This document shows positions 24,199 to 32,123 of a DNA stretch of 38,497 bases, in pieces. Numbering within the stretch: position 1 is the stretch's first letter; each line of letters opens with the position of its first letter. The translations under genes and the position numbers were made by a program. The stretch spans positions 1 through 38,497 of the forward strand of contig JBEDUI010000175.1 of assembly GCA_040414495.1 (NCBI GenBank), written 5' to 3'. Below the pieces are notes generated by a model that made no database searches, was not told the origin of the DNA, and saw only the letters and a list, made by a program, of their open reading frames with translations. This DNA is from DATAVB01 sp040414495 (GTDB taxonomy: Bacteria; Actinomycetota; Actinomycetes; Mycobacteriales; QHCD01).

Positions 24199-25419
24199 TT
24201 ACGGCAGGGCGCGCTGACCCTTGCCAAGCACGACAATTCCCTCCGGACTGACCTGGTAGCGCTGCCGGTCGACCTCGCTGTCGACACCGATATGCGCCCC
24301 ATCGGGAATCACGACGTTCTTGTCCAGGATTGCCCGCCGGACCACGGCGCCGCGCCCGATCGACACGTTGTCCATGACCACGCAGCCCTCGACGTACGCC
24401 CCGGCGTACACCCGTACTCCCGGCGAGAGAATCGACTGCCGGACCGTCGCATTCGCCACGATCGCGCCATTGCTGACGATCGATTCCTGCGCCATACCAC
24501 CCTCGACGAATTTCGCCGGCGGCTGCTGCGGGTGGGTGGTGAAGATCGGCCAGCGCCGGTTGTACAGGTTGAAGATCGGATGTACGGCGACCAGGTCCAT
24601 ATGCGCGTCGTAGTACGCATCCAGCGTCCCGACGTCGCGCCAATACCCGCGGTCGCGGTCGGTCGCCCCGGGCACCTCGTTATCGGCGAAGTCGTAGACG
24701 TGAGCGACATCCGCGCCGACCAGCATCGGGATGATCGAACCGCCCATGTCATGGACCGAACTGTCGTCGGCCGCGTCCTGCTTGAGCGCGTCCAGCAGCG
24801 TCTCGGTCTCGAAGACGTAGTTGCCCATCGAGGCGAACGTCTCCTCCGGGCTGTCCGGCAGCGCCGGCGGGTTTTCCGGCTTTTCGAGAAATTGCCGGAT
24901 CTGGCCTTTTTCATCGGCGTCGATAACCCCGAATGCGGTCGCTTCGCTGCGCGGCACTCGAATTCCGGCCACGGTCACGCCGGCCCCGGATTCCACGTGC
25001 TGCTCGACCATCTGCGACGGGTCCATCCGGTACACGTGGTCGGCGCCGAATACGACGATGTGGTCGGGCTGGTCGTCGTAAATCAGGTTCAGGCTCTGAT
25101 AAATCGCATCGGCGCTGCCGGTGAACCAGCGCGGGCCGAGCCGCTGTTGCGCCGGCACCGGGGTGATGTAGTTACCCAGCTCGGTGGTCATCCGCCACGT
25201 CGTGGTGATGTGCCGGTCCAGCGAGTGCGACTTGTACTGGGTCAGCACGCAGATCCGCAGGTAGCCGGCGTTGACCAAATTGGACAGTACGAAGTCGATC
25301 AGCCGGTAATTTCCGCCGAACGGAACGGCTGGTTTGGCGCGGTCGGCGGTCAGCGGCCACAGGCGCTTCCCCTCACCGCCCGCCAGGACGATGCCGAGCA
25401 CCCGAGGCTGTGACCGCAT
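24199..25419 (-). CDS. glgC: Glucose-1-phosphate adenylyltransferase
   Basis: A 406-residue ADP-glucose pyrophosphorylase: glucose-1-phosphate plus ATP gives ADP-glucose and pyrophosphate, feeding glycogen and maltose-1-phosphate synthesis. The nucleotidyltransferase domain begins with LAGGEGKRLWPLTADRAKP and has NYRLIDFVLSN, GSADAIYQ, GADHVYRMD and GYWRDVGT. A C-terminal left-handed beta-helix (about 300-400; SIVSNGAIVANATVRQSIL) carries allosteric and oligomer contacts. It is divergent from the glgA/glgM gene, as in mycobacteria. The ATG at 25419 gives the normal family N-terminus. Confidence 0.96.
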   Translation of the reverse strand: MRSQPRVLGIVLAGGEGKRLWPLTADRAKPAVPFGGNYRLIDFVLSNLVNAGYLRICVLTQYKSHSLDRHITTTWRMTTELGNYITPVPAQQRLGPRWFTGSADAIYQSLNLIYDDQPDHIVVFGADHVYRMDPSQMVEQHVESGAGVTVAGIRVPRSEATAFGVIDADEKGQIRQFLEKPENPPALPDSPEETFASMGNYVFETETLLDALKQDAADDSSVHDMGGSIIPMLVGADVAHVYDFADNEVPGATDRDRGYWRDVGTLDAYYDAHMDLVAVHPIFNLYNRRWPIFTTHPQQPPAKFVEGGMAQESIVSNGAIVANATVRQSILSPGVRVYAGAYVEGCVVMDNVSIGRGAVVRRAILDKNVVIPDGAHIGVDSEVDRQRYQVSPEGIVVLGKGQRALP

Positions 25420-25513
25420 GGGCGAATGCTAACCGGCCGGCCGCCGCTCGGCATGCGCGGCAGGCCTTCGTCACATTCCGTTCGGGCCGCTGTTGCCGGA
25501 AAACGTCTCCGCG

Positions 25514-25553
25514 AGATCCTGGCCGTCACCGGGACTTAAGAGATACGCCGTAA
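25514..25553. mobile_element. 40-bp remnant of the 228-bp MITE family
   Basis: AGATCCTGGCCGTC matches the inner part of the left arm of the element at 1775-2002, and GGACTTAAGAGATACGCCGTAA (given here only as a match) resembles its right tip GGATTTAAGAGACACGCCC. The two parts are joined with almost nothing between, so this is a nearly complete internal deletion. It lies in the glgC-glgA divergent spacer and may affect their promoters. Confidence 0.55.
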
Positions 25554-25625
25554 CGAGATGCCGGAGCGGCAGTGAGGTCATACGCTCCCAGGCATCCCGC
25601 CGGCCGATCTGAAGGGCGCACATCG

Positions 25626-26795
25626 ATGACCGGAATCGTCGGCGACCCGCTGCGGGTCGGGGTGCTGACCCGTGAATATCCGCCCGAGATCTACGGCGGC
25701 GCCGGTGTACACGTCGAGCATCTGGTCGCCAGCTTGCGGGCGCTGGGCACCCTGCAGGTCGACGTGCACTGTTTTGGCGCGCCCCGGCCGGATGCGCGGG
25801 CCTATCAGCCGCCGGCCGAATTGGCCGGGGCGAATCCGGCCCTCGGCACGCTCGGCGTGGACCTGGAGATCGCGGCCTCGGTCAGCGACTGCCAGGTCGT
25901 GCACTCGCATACCTGGTACGCCAACCTCGCCGGTCACCTGGCCGGTCTGCTGTACGACGTCCCGCACGTGGTGACCGCGCATTCGCTGGAGCCGCAACGG
26001 CCCTGGAAAGCCGAACAACTCGGCGGTGGCTACCGGATTTCCAGCTGGGCCGAGCGCACCGCGTACGACTCAGCGGCGGCGATCATCGCGGTCAGTAAGG
26101 GCATGCGCGAGGACGTGCTGACGCATTACCCGCAGATCGACCCCGAGCGGGTGCACGTGATCTACAACGGCATCGACACCGAGGTCTACCGGCCCGTCGA
26201 TTCCACTGCGGCGCTGCGGGAGTACGGCGTCGACGCCGACCGTCCGTACGTGCTGTTCGTCGGCCGGATCACCCGGCAAAAGGGCTTGATCCATCTGATC
26301 CGTGCGGCCGAGGCGCTGCCGGCGCAGGTGCAGTTGGTGCTGTGCGCCGGTGCCCCCGATACGCCGGAGATCGCCGCCGAGACGGGCGCCGCCGTGCAGG
26401 ATCTGGACCAGCGGCGCGGCGGCGTGGTGTGGATCCGGGAAATGGTCTCCCGTACGGCCGTGGTCGAGTTGTTCTCGCACGCCAGCGTGTTCTGCTGCCC
26501 GTCGACGTACGAACCGCTGGGCATCGTCAACCTCGAGGCGATGGCCTGCGGCATTCCGGTCGTGGCGACCCGGGTCGGCGGCATTCCGGAGGTCGTCGAG
26601 GACGATGTGACCGGGTTGCTGGTCAACTTCGACGACGACGTGGACTCGGGGCTGGCCGACGCGTTGACCGCGATCCTGGCCGATCCGGCCGCCGGCAAGC
26701 GGATGGGCGCGGCTGGGCGAGAGCGGGCGCTGCGCGAGTTCTCCTGGGACCGGGTCGCCGAGCAGACCGCGGCCATGTACCAGTCCGTCGTGTGA
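25626..26795 (+). CDS. glgA: GT4 glycosyltransferase, glycogen/maltose-1-phosphate synthase type
   Basis: A 389-residue GT-B glycosyltransferase. The N-domain begins VGVLTREYPPEIYGGAGVHVEHL, with the glycine-rich loop for the donor. The C-domain has LFVGRITRQKGLIHLI and the GT4 signature CCPSTYEPLGIVNLEAMACGIPVVAT. It matches the actinobacterial GlgA (Rv1212c) group, which has been shown in mycobacteria to make maltose-1-phosphate from ADP-glucose and glucose-1-phosphate (GlgM) for the GlgE alpha-glucan route. Classical glycogen synthase activity is the alternative. With divergent glgC it forms a two-step pathway. I chose the ATG at 25626; an earlier GTG-region start lacks family support. No strong ribosome binding site is seen. 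Confidence 0.93.
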   Translation: MTGIVGDPLRVGVLTREYPPEIYGGAGVHVEHLVASLRALGTLQVDVHCFGAPRPDARAYQPPAELAGANPALGTLGVDLEIAASVSDCQVVHSHTWYANLAGHLAGLLYDVPHVVTAHSLEPQRPWKAEQLGGGYRISSWAERTAYDSAAAIIAVSKGMREDVLTHYPQIDPERVHVIYNGIDTEVYRPVDSTAALREYGVDADRPYVLFVGRITRQKGLIHLIRAAEALPAQVQLVLCAGAPDTPEIAAETGAAVQDLDQRRGGVVWIREMVSRTAVVELFSHASVFCCPSTYEPLGIVNLEAMACGIPVVATRVGGIPEVVEDDVTGLLVNFDDDVDSGLADALTAILADPAAGKRMGAAGRERALREFSWDRVAEQTAAMYQSVV

Positions 26796-26822
26796 ATCCG
26801 TACGTTGCATGAACGGCGCCTC

Positions 26823-26908
26823 GGTCCGTTCGTCGGTCGCTTCTCGCTCCGATCCCTGGCCGTACGGTCCGTTAGCCGGTCGCTTTCTCGCCCCGATCCC
26901 AGCCCGCG
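26823..26908. repeat. Two tandem copies of a 43-bp repeat
   Basis: Copies at 26823-26865 and 26866-26908 share GGTCCGTT, CGGTCGCTT and CCGATCCC blocks with about ten differences. They lie between the glgA stop and the palindromic element at 26928. No gene is present. Confidence 0.6.
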
Positions 26909-26927
26909 GTCCCCGCCCCTGCTTACG

Positions 26928-27003
26928 TTGTTGATCATGAAGTTTCCGACACTTTGCTCGGCGTGTCGCCGGCGTGTCATGCAGGGAACTTCATGATCAA
27001 CTT
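26928..27003. mobile_element. 76-bp palindromic element, copy A
   Basis: The arms TTGATCATGAAGTTTCC and GGGAACTTCATGATCAA form a long imperfect inverted repeat around a core with two CGGCGTGTCG-like direct repeats. It is a diverged member of the family whose two near-identical copies lie at 37167-37242 and 38184-38259, in the same orientation. Its right half overlaps the end of the MFS gene and encodes that protein's last residues (LIMKFPA) and stop. As RNA it would fold into a strong hairpin and could end both flanking convergent transcripts. Confidence 0.8.
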
Positions 27004-28458
27004 CGGCGGGTTGGGACCAGAGGGCTCGGTTGACTGCGCCTCGGTTGAGTCTGGGCCGGCGGCGCGGTCGGACCCCGTGGTCCGGAGCAGTACGGCGGTC
27101 ACGGTCGCGGCGACCACGACCAGAGCCGCACCAATCCCGAACCCGAGCCGGTAGCCACCAGCCAGCGCCGCGGCCGTACCGTTCCCACCGGCCAGCAGGT
27201 GATCGGTCCGGGTCGTGGCCAGCGTGGTGAGCACCGCGATACCCAATGCGCCACCGACCTGTTGCGTCGTATTGGCCAGGCCCGAGGCGATCCCGGAGTC
27301 GCGCGGCGTGGCGCCAGACATGGCCAGCCCGGTGACCGCCGGCAGCGCCAACCCGGCCCCAATCCCGAGCAACACCAACGAGGGCAGCACATCGGCCACG
27401 TACCCGCCCTGCACCGGTACCCGGGCCAACAACGCCAGCCCCACAGCGAGCAACCCAAGCCCGACCAGCAACACGGCCCGCGGACCGAACCGGCCAATGA
27501 TCCGGGCCGCCAACCCCAGCGACACCGCCGCGATCGCGACCGTGATCGGCAGGAACGCCAGGCCGGTGCGCGCCGGGTCGTACCCGAGCACCCGCTGCAG
27601 GTACAGCGCGGCCAGGAACTGGAACCCGAACATGCCGGCGACCATCAGCGCCTGGGCCAGATTCGCCGCGCTGACCTGACGCGAGCGGAAGATCCGCAAC
27701 GGCAACAGCGGAGTGGCCGCGTACCCCTGGCGCAGCACGAATCCGCCCAGTAGCGCCAAAGCACCGAGCCCGAACCCGAACGTGTGCACCGAAGCCCAGC
27801 CGGACGCCGCCGCCCCGACGATCGTGTAGACCCCGAGCATCAGACCGGCCGTGACCAGAGCGGCGCCGGTCAGGTCGGCCCCGGCCCGCCACCCCGGTCC
27901 GCGCGGATCGTCCAGCACCCGGGCCGCCACGATCCACGCGACCAAACCGATCGGCACGTTGACGAAGAACACCCAGTGCCAGCTGAGCGCCTGGGTGATC
28001 AGACCGCCCAGCAGCACTCCGACCGATGCCCCGGCCGCGCCGACGAAGGCGTACACCCCGAACGCGGTGGCCCGGGCCCGCGCCTCAGGAAAGAGCGTGA
28101 CGATCATGCCGAGGATGACGGCCGAAGTCAGCGCCGCGCCGATGCCCTGCACGAACCGGGCCCCGATCAGCAACTCCCGGGTCGTGGCCAGCCCGGACAT
28201 CAGCGAGGCCAGCGTGAATATCGCCAACCCGGTCAGGAAAATCCGCTTGGCCCCGATCAGGTCGCCGAGCCGGCCGGCCAGCAACAACAGCCCTCCGAAC
28301 GCGATCAGGTAGGCGTTCACCGTCCAACCGAGCCCGGACTGGCTGAAGCCGAGGTCGCGCTGAATGGATCGCAACGCGACATTCATGATCGTCTCGCTGA
28401 GAATGATCATCAGGGAGCCGACGGAGAGTACGAACAGCGCCAGCCAACGCGAACGCAT
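26977..28458 (-). CDS. MFS drug exporter, DHA2 (EmrB/QacA) family
   Basis: A 493-residue, 14-helix major-facilitator proton antiporter. It shows the loop 2-3 motif GRLGDLIGAKRIFLTG, the RFVQGIGAALTSA stretch in helix 4, and motif C-like GAAGASVGVLLGGLI in helix 5. It probably exports hydrophobic drugs, dyes or a metabolite. The ATG at 28458 has GGAGG five bases upstream; a start 15 codons earlier lies across the operator and is unlikely. Divergent from an HxlR-type regulator that probably represses it. The C-terminal tail after PNPP (KLIMKFPA) and the stop are provided by the 76-bp palindromic element, so the original end was probably replaced when that element arrived. Confidence 0.93.
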   Translation of the reverse strand: MRSRWLALFVLSVGSLMIILSETIMNVALRSIQRDLGFSQSGLGWTVNAYLIAFGGLLLLAGRLGDLIGAKRIFLTGLAIFTLASLMSGLATTRELLIGARFVQGIGAALTSAVILGMIVTLFPEARARATAFGVYAFVGAAGASVGVLLGGLITQALSWHWVFFVNVPIGLVAWIVAARVLDDPRGPGWRAGADLTGAALVTAGLMLGVYTIVGAAASGWASVHTFGFGLGALALLGGFVLRQGYAATPLLPLRIFRSRQVSAANLAQALMVAGMFGFQFLAALYLQRVLGYDPARTGLAFLPITVAIAAVSLGLAARIIGRFGPRAVLLVGLGLLAVGLALLARVPVQGGYVADVLPSLVLLGIGAGLALPAVTGLAMSGATPRDSGIASGLANTTQQVGGALGIAVLTTLATTRTDHLLAGGNGTAAALAGGYRLGFGIGAALVVVAATVTAVLLRTTGSDRAAGPDSTEAQSTEPSGPNPPKLIMKFPA

Positions 28459-28488
28459 GGGTTCCTCCATCCATGGGGTACGACTTGT

Positions 28489-28514
28489 AACAGTCACCAT
28501 CATCTGTGACTATT
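28489..28514. promoter_or_regulatory. Inverted repeat in the MFS/hxlR divergent promoter region
   Basis: AACAGTCAC (28489-28497) faces GTGACTATT (28506-28514), an 8 of 9 match with 8 bp between. It lies 31 bp before the MFS start codon and 26 bp before the regulator start codon. The position fits a shared operator for the HxlR-type protein controlling both genes. Confidence 0.5.
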
Positions 28515-28539
28515 GGAGCCGGCGTAAGGAGGCACTTTT

Positions 28540-28932
28540 ATGTCCCGGAGTCACACGGATGTTCCTGCCGGCGAACGGAAGCAGGCAGTTCTGGACGCCT
28601 GCCCGATCAGCGAGGTGCTCGACCACGTGGCCGGCAAGTGGAGCATCGGCATCATCGTGGCGGCGGCAGCCGGACCCATCCGGTTCACCGAGTTGGAGCG
28701 GGCGGTCGAGGGCATCAGCCGGCGGATGTTGACGCTGAACCTGCGCAAGCTGGAACGGGACGGATTGCTGTGCCGCACGGTGTACCCAACCGTCCCGCCG
28801 AAGGTCGAGTACACGCTGACGCCGATGGCGCGCGAATTGCACGAGTCGTTGGTGGCGTTGACCGATTGGGCCGGCCGGCACCGCGGCACGATCGCCGAAG
28901 CGCGGCAGACGTACGACCTGCAGAACGCGTAA
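28540..28932 (+). CDS. HxlR-family winged-helix regulator
   Basis: A 130-residue regulator of the HxlR/YodB group. It has the typical opening CPISEVLDHVAGKWSIGII (C21), the recognition region GISRRMLTLNLRKLERDGLL and the wing RTVYPTVPPKVEYTLTPMAREL. C21 is the conserved cysteine that in YodB-type members senses electrophiles or diamide-type stress; whether it does so here is inference. A GGAGG site precedes the ATG at 28540. It is divergent from the MFS exporter with an inverted repeat between, the usual layout of a local repressor and its exporter. Confidence 0.92.
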   Translation: MSRSHTDVPAGERKQAVLDACPISEVLDHVAGKWSIGIIVAAAAGPIRFTELERAVEGISRRMLTLNLRKLERDGLLCRTVYPTVPPKVEYTLTPMARELHESLVALTDWAGRHRGTIAEARQTYDLQNA

Positions 28933-29015
28933 AAAGCACTCTCCGATGTGGACTGTCGCAACTGGACTTTCCCGCGTCCACAGCGGAATCTGCACGGAAT
29001 GCGGACATGCAACGA

Positions 29016-29049
29016 CCCCGGCCGTACGACGAAGAGCCGGCGGCCGGGG
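29016..29049. terminator. Hairpin between hxlR-type and DUF3117 genes
   Basis: A 9-bp stem, CCCCGGCCG with CGGCCGGGG, has a 16-nt loop. It lies 83 bp past the plus-strand regulator stop and 75 bp past the minus-strand DUF3117 stop. It could end either transcript; no T tract is seen. The remaining 28933-29124 bases show no gene. Confidence 0.45.
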
Positions 29050-29124
29050 CCGATGGTGCTATGTGCGGTACGACCAGACTGGTGACTGAGCCGGTCGCAC
29101 CCTGTTGTGTTGTTCTATCGGGAG

Positions 29125-29292
29125 CTAGTCGACGGCGGTCTTGAGCGCCTCACTGAGAGCGGCAGCCTCCTCGGTCGACATCTCGACGACGAGTCGCCCA
29201 CCGCCTTCCAGCGGGACACGCATGACAATGCCGCGCCCTTCCTTGGTGACCTCGAGCGGACCGTCACCCGTCCGCGGCTTCATGGCCGCCAT
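29125..29292 (-). CDS. DUF3117 small conserved protein
   Basis: A 55-residue protein, MAAMKPRTGDGPLEVTKEGR at the start, then a strand-rich core (VMRVPLEGGGRLVVEMS) and a C-terminal helix (EEAAALSEALKTAV). This matches the small actinobacterial DUF3117 family (Rv1211 type), full length. Function is unknown. The ATG at 29292 has GGAGGAGG-like bases at ideal spacing, which decides against longer upstream starts. Two perfect 12-bp direct repeats (TCGTTCTCGACA, 29332-29355) lie just upstream. Its place between glgA and tagA is conserved with mycobacteria. Confidence 0.94.
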   Translation of the reverse strand: MAAMKPRTGDGPLEVTKEGRGIVMRVPLEGGGRLVVEMSTEEAAALSEALKTAVD

Positions 29293-29331
29293 TCGTGCCT
29301 CCTCCAGCAGCCGGCACCCGACCGACCGTGC

Positions 29332-29355
29332 TCGTTCTCGACATCGTTCTCGACA
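29332..29355. repeat. Two perfect 12-bp direct repeats upstream of the DUF3117 gene
   Basis: TCGTTCTCGACA occurs twice head to tail, 40 bp before the minus-strand DUF3117 start codon. The position and 12-bp period would suit a regulator site, but chance or replication slippage is equally possible. Confidence 0.35.
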
Positions 29356-29494
29356 GCGCAATACCGCCCGTACTGGACAGGCGGCGACAGGGCAAACATT
29401 CTCCCCCATGGTCGCCGATCGGCACAGTCTAGAGCGATCTTGCGCGCAGTAGTGTCAGGCCACGGCGTAAGTCGACATCGCAGGAGGTTTGGCA

Positions 29495-30283
29495 GTGTCC
29501 GATACCGTGCTCGTGACCCGTACCGATGCGACCGCGACGATCACGCTCAACCGGCCCGATTCGCTGAATTCCGCGTCGGTGGAGCTCAAGACGACCCTGC
29601 TCGCGGCGCTCGAGCATGTGGCCGCCGACCCGTCGATCCGGGCCGTCGTACTGACCGGCGCCGGGCGCGCGTTCAGCGCCGGACAGGACCTGGCCGAGCA
29701 TGCCGCGCTGTTGCAGGCCGGCGACCCGAGCCCGCTACACACCGTCAGCGAGCACTTCAACCCGATCGTCCGGACGATCTTCACCATGCCCAAGCCGGTG
29801 ATTGCCGCGGTGAACGGTACGGCCGCCGGTGCCGGCGCGTCGTTCGCGTTCGCGGCCGACTTCCGGGTGATGGCCGAGAGCGCCAAGTTCCTGCTCGCGT
29901 TCGCCAATGTCGGCCTGTCGCTGGACAGCGGCGCCTCGTGGCTGCTGCCCCGACTGGTCGGACACGCCCGGGCGACGGCGCTGTCCATCCTGGCCGAACC
30001 GGTGACCTCGGCCCAGGCATTGGAAATGGGTCTGGTCAACGCGGTCGTCCCGGATCGCCGGGTGCAGGCGGCCGCGCACGAGTTGGCGATGCGGCTCTCG
30101 CTCGGTCCGACCAAGGCGTACGCCGCGATCAAGGAGAGCCTGCGTTACTCCGAGACGGTCTCATTCGATGAATCACTGGAGAAGGAAGCGACGTTGCAGG
30201 CCGAACTGGGCGCGACCGCGGACCATCATCGCGCGACCGCGGCGTTCCTGGCCAAGGCGCAACCGACGTTCACCGGCGAATGA
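29495..30283 (+). CDS. Enoyl-CoA hydratase/isomerase-family protein, PaaG-like
   Basis: A 262-residue crotonase-fold enzyme acting on an acyl-CoA. The oxyanion-hole segments are AFSAGQDLAE (59-68) and NGTAAGAGASFAFAADFR. The two catalytic glutamates of enoyl-CoA hydratase are missing: the first position is Ser, and the second segment reads FANVGLSLDSGASWLLPRLVG. The D144 in LDSGASWLLPR matches the catalytic Asp of PaaG-type ring-1,2-epoxyphenylacetyl-CoA isomerases, so isomerase chemistry is more likely than hydration. No other paa genes are nearby. GGAGG lies seven bases before the GTG at 29495. The next gene starts 10 bp after the stop. Confidence 0.88.
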   Translation: MSDTVLVTRTDATATITLNRPDSLNSASVELKTTLLAALEHVAADPSIRAVVLTGAGRAFSAGQDLAEHAALLQAGDPSPLHTVSEHFNPIVRTIFTMPKPVIAAVNGTAAGAGASFAFAADFRVMAESAKFLLAFANVGLSLDSGASWLLPRLVGHARATALSILAEPVTSAQALEMGLVNAVVPDRRVQAAAHELAMRLSLGPTKAYAAIKESLRYSETVSFDESLEKEATLQAELGATADHHRATAAFLAKAQPTFTGE

Positions 30284-30293
30284 GCGGAGCGAC

Positions 30294-31070
30294 GTGAGGA
30301 CCATCGGCGTACTGCATCCCGGCGAAATGGGCGCGGCCATCGGCGCGACCCTGACCGGGCGAGGACTGACCGTGTTGTGGGCCGGTGAGGGCCGCAGCGA
30401 GGGCACTGGCCGGCGGGCCGAAGCGGCCGGCCTGCAGGATGCCGGAACGCTGGCCGCCTTGTGTGAACGCTCCGATGTGGTCATCTCGATCTGCCCGCCG
30501 CACGCCGCCCTGGACGTGGCGAGCGCGGTGGCCAAGACCGGGTTCGGCGGGACTTACCTGGACGCCAACGCGATCTCGCCGGAGTTGGCGTCGCAGGTCG
30601 GCGAGGTCGTGGCCGGGGCGTCGTTTGTGGATGGTGGCGTGATCGGCCCGCCGCCGCGGGAACGGGGCGCGACCCGGTTGTACCTGTCCGGGTCGGGCGC
30701 GGCCGAATTGGCCGAGGTGCTCGACGGTGGCGCGCTGGAGGCGATCGCGTTGTCCGAGGGCGGTACGACGGCGGCGTCGGCGTTGAAGATGAGCTACGCG
30801 GCCTGGACGAAAGGCACGGCGGCGCTGCTGCTGGCGTTACGGGCCACGGCCCAGGCGCACGGCGTGGAGCAGCCGTTGTTGGCCGAGTGGGCCCGCTCGC
30901 AGCCGGAGTTGGCGCAGCGGTGGCGCTCGGCGCAACACTCGGCCCAGACCAAGGGCTGGCGCTGGACCGCCGAGATGATCGAGATCGCGGCGACGTTCGC
31001 GGCGGCCGGCCAGCCCGACGGTTTCCACAAGGCCGCGGCGGAGGTTTACGACGGGTACGAGCGACCTTAG
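30294..31070 (+). CDS. NAD(P)-dependent oxidoreductase with DUF1932 domain
   Basis: A 258-residue protein of the 6-phosphogluconate/3-hydroxyisobutyrate dehydrogenase superfamily. The Rossmann start is IGVLHPGEMGAAIG, followed by SDVVISICPPHAALDVA and FVDGGVIGPPPRERG. The C-terminal half (about 165-250) is the helical DUF1932 domain with the lysine-containing motif SALKMSYAAWTKG that aligns with the catalytic Lys of the superfamily. The substrate is unknown. I chose the GTG at 30294 (MRTIGVLHPG), with GGAG seven bases upstream and 10 bp after the crotonase stop, indicating one operon. Its 3' end overlaps tagA by 4 bp on opposite strands. Confidence 0.9.
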   Translation: MRTIGVLHPGEMGAAIGATLTGRGLTVLWAGEGRSEGTGRRAEAAGLQDAGTLAALCERSDVVISICPPHAALDVASAVAKTGFGGTYLDANAISPELASQVGEVVAGASFVDGGVIGPPPRERGATRLYLSGSGAAELAEVLDGGALEAIALSEGGTTAASALKMSYAAWTKGTAALLLALRATAQAHGVEQPLLAEWARSQPELAQRWRSAQHSAQTKGWRWTAEMIEIAATFAAAGQPDGFHKAAAEVYDGYERP

Positions 31071-31639
31071 TTCGCCCGCCAGCAGTCCTTGAGGTGGTCA
31101 TCGACCATGCCGCTGGCCTGCATCAGCGCGTACGCGGTGGTCGGGCCGACGAATCGGAAGCCGCGCTTTTTCAGGTCCTTCGCCAGCTGCGTGGACGCCG
31201 GGCTGGTCGCGGGCACATCGCCGAGCGTCCGCGGGCGGGGCCTCGATCCGTCCGGCGCGTACGACCACAGCAGCTCGGACAAGCCCTCGGGTACCTCCAG
31301 AGCGGCGCGCGCGTTGGCGATGGCCGCGCTGATCTTGGCCCGGTTACGGACAATGCCCTCGTCGGCCAGCAGGCGCGCCTCGTCGTCCGGACCGAACTTC
31401 GCCACCCGCTTGATCGAGAAGTCGGCGAACGCCTTCCGGAACGCCGGTCGCTTGCGCAGGATCGTGATCCAGGACAGCCCGGACTGGAACGCCTCCAGGG
31501 TCAGCCGTTCGTACAGGGCGTCGTCACCACGCAGCGGCCAACCCCACTCGTCGTCGTGGTACGCCAGGTACTCCGGCGCGCTACCGGCCCAGGCGCATCG
31601 GGGCCGGCCATCCGCGCCGACCGTGATGCCCGGATTCAC
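31067..31639 (-). CDS. tagA: DNA-3-methyladenine glycosylase I
   Basis: A 190-residue base-excision repair enzyme that removes 3-methyladenine from DNA. All structural zinc ligands match E. coli Tag spacing: C15 and H28 at the N-terminus, H182 and C186 at the C-terminus. E49 corresponds to the base-recognising Glu38 of Tag. The family block LYERLTLEAFQSGLSWITILRKR is intact. The GTG start overlaps the DivIVA-domain gene stop (GTGA), so the two are co-translated; the same gene pair occurs in mycobacteria (Rv1210, Rv1209). Confidence 0.96.
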   Translation of the reverse strand: MNPGITVGADGRPRCAWAGSAPEYLAYHDDEWGWPLRGDDALYERLTLEAFQSGLSWITILRKRPAFRKAFADFSIKRVAKFGPDDEARLLADEGIVRNRAKISAAIANARAALEVPEGLSELLWSYAPDGSRPRPRTLGDVPATSPASTQLAKDLKKRGFRFVGPTTAYALMQASGMVDDHLKDCWRAN

Positions 31640-32001
31640 CGGTTGCCGGACTGGTCGTCGTCGCTGCGGGCGTGCCGGGCGTGGCTCGGTCCGTCCGGGA
31701 CCGGCACCCCTTGTTCGGCCCGCAGCTGCGCGATCTCGTGGTCGCGCTCGTCCAGCGCCTCGGCCAGCTCCTCCAGCAGCCAGTCCACTTCGGTCATCCG
31801 GTAGCCCCGGAAGACCACCGGCATACGGAGTTTGCGCAGGTCAGCGCCGATGACCGGCCGTTCGTCGGGCAGTTCCAGCGGCGTCGTGTCCTTGGGCATC
31901 GGCGCCAGTTCCTCACCCCGTCCGAAGGCGAACGACGCGATCACGAACAGCAGCCCGCCTACGACGACGAGTCCCAGGATGTAGAGCAGGAAGGTGACCA
32001 C
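31636..32001 (-). CDS. Small membrane protein with DivIVA-like domain
   Basis: A 121-residue protein. One N-terminal TM helix (about 3-25) precedes a linker and a short DivIVA-like motif (LRKLRMPVVFRGYRMTEVDWLLEELAEAL, about 56-84) followed by a predicted coiled coil (ALDERDHEIAQLRAEQG) and a charged tail. The FRGYRMTEVDWLL pattern is the DivIVA-domain hallmark for membrane or polar localisation. A role with tagA is not evident beyond conserved pairing. The GTG start at 32001 has only a weak ribosome binding site. In M. tuberculosis gpgS (Rv1208) lies between this gene and folP2; here it is absent. Confidence 0.85.
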   Translation of the reverse strand: MVTFLLYILGLVVVGGLLFVIASFAFGRGEELAPMPKDTTPLELPDERPVIGADLRKLRMPVVFRGYRMTEVDWLLEELAEALDERDHEIAQLRAEQGVPVPDGPSHARHARSDDDQSGNR

Positions 32002-32123
32002 GGTGCGATCGTGTCACGCTGGCGTCCACAGTGGGGCGAGGGGCTCGTCCCAGCCCGGAACGATGGCGACCTCCCGCCGGTTGAGATCGTGAACAGACAC
32101 CCTTCGTACAGGAAAGGCGGGCC

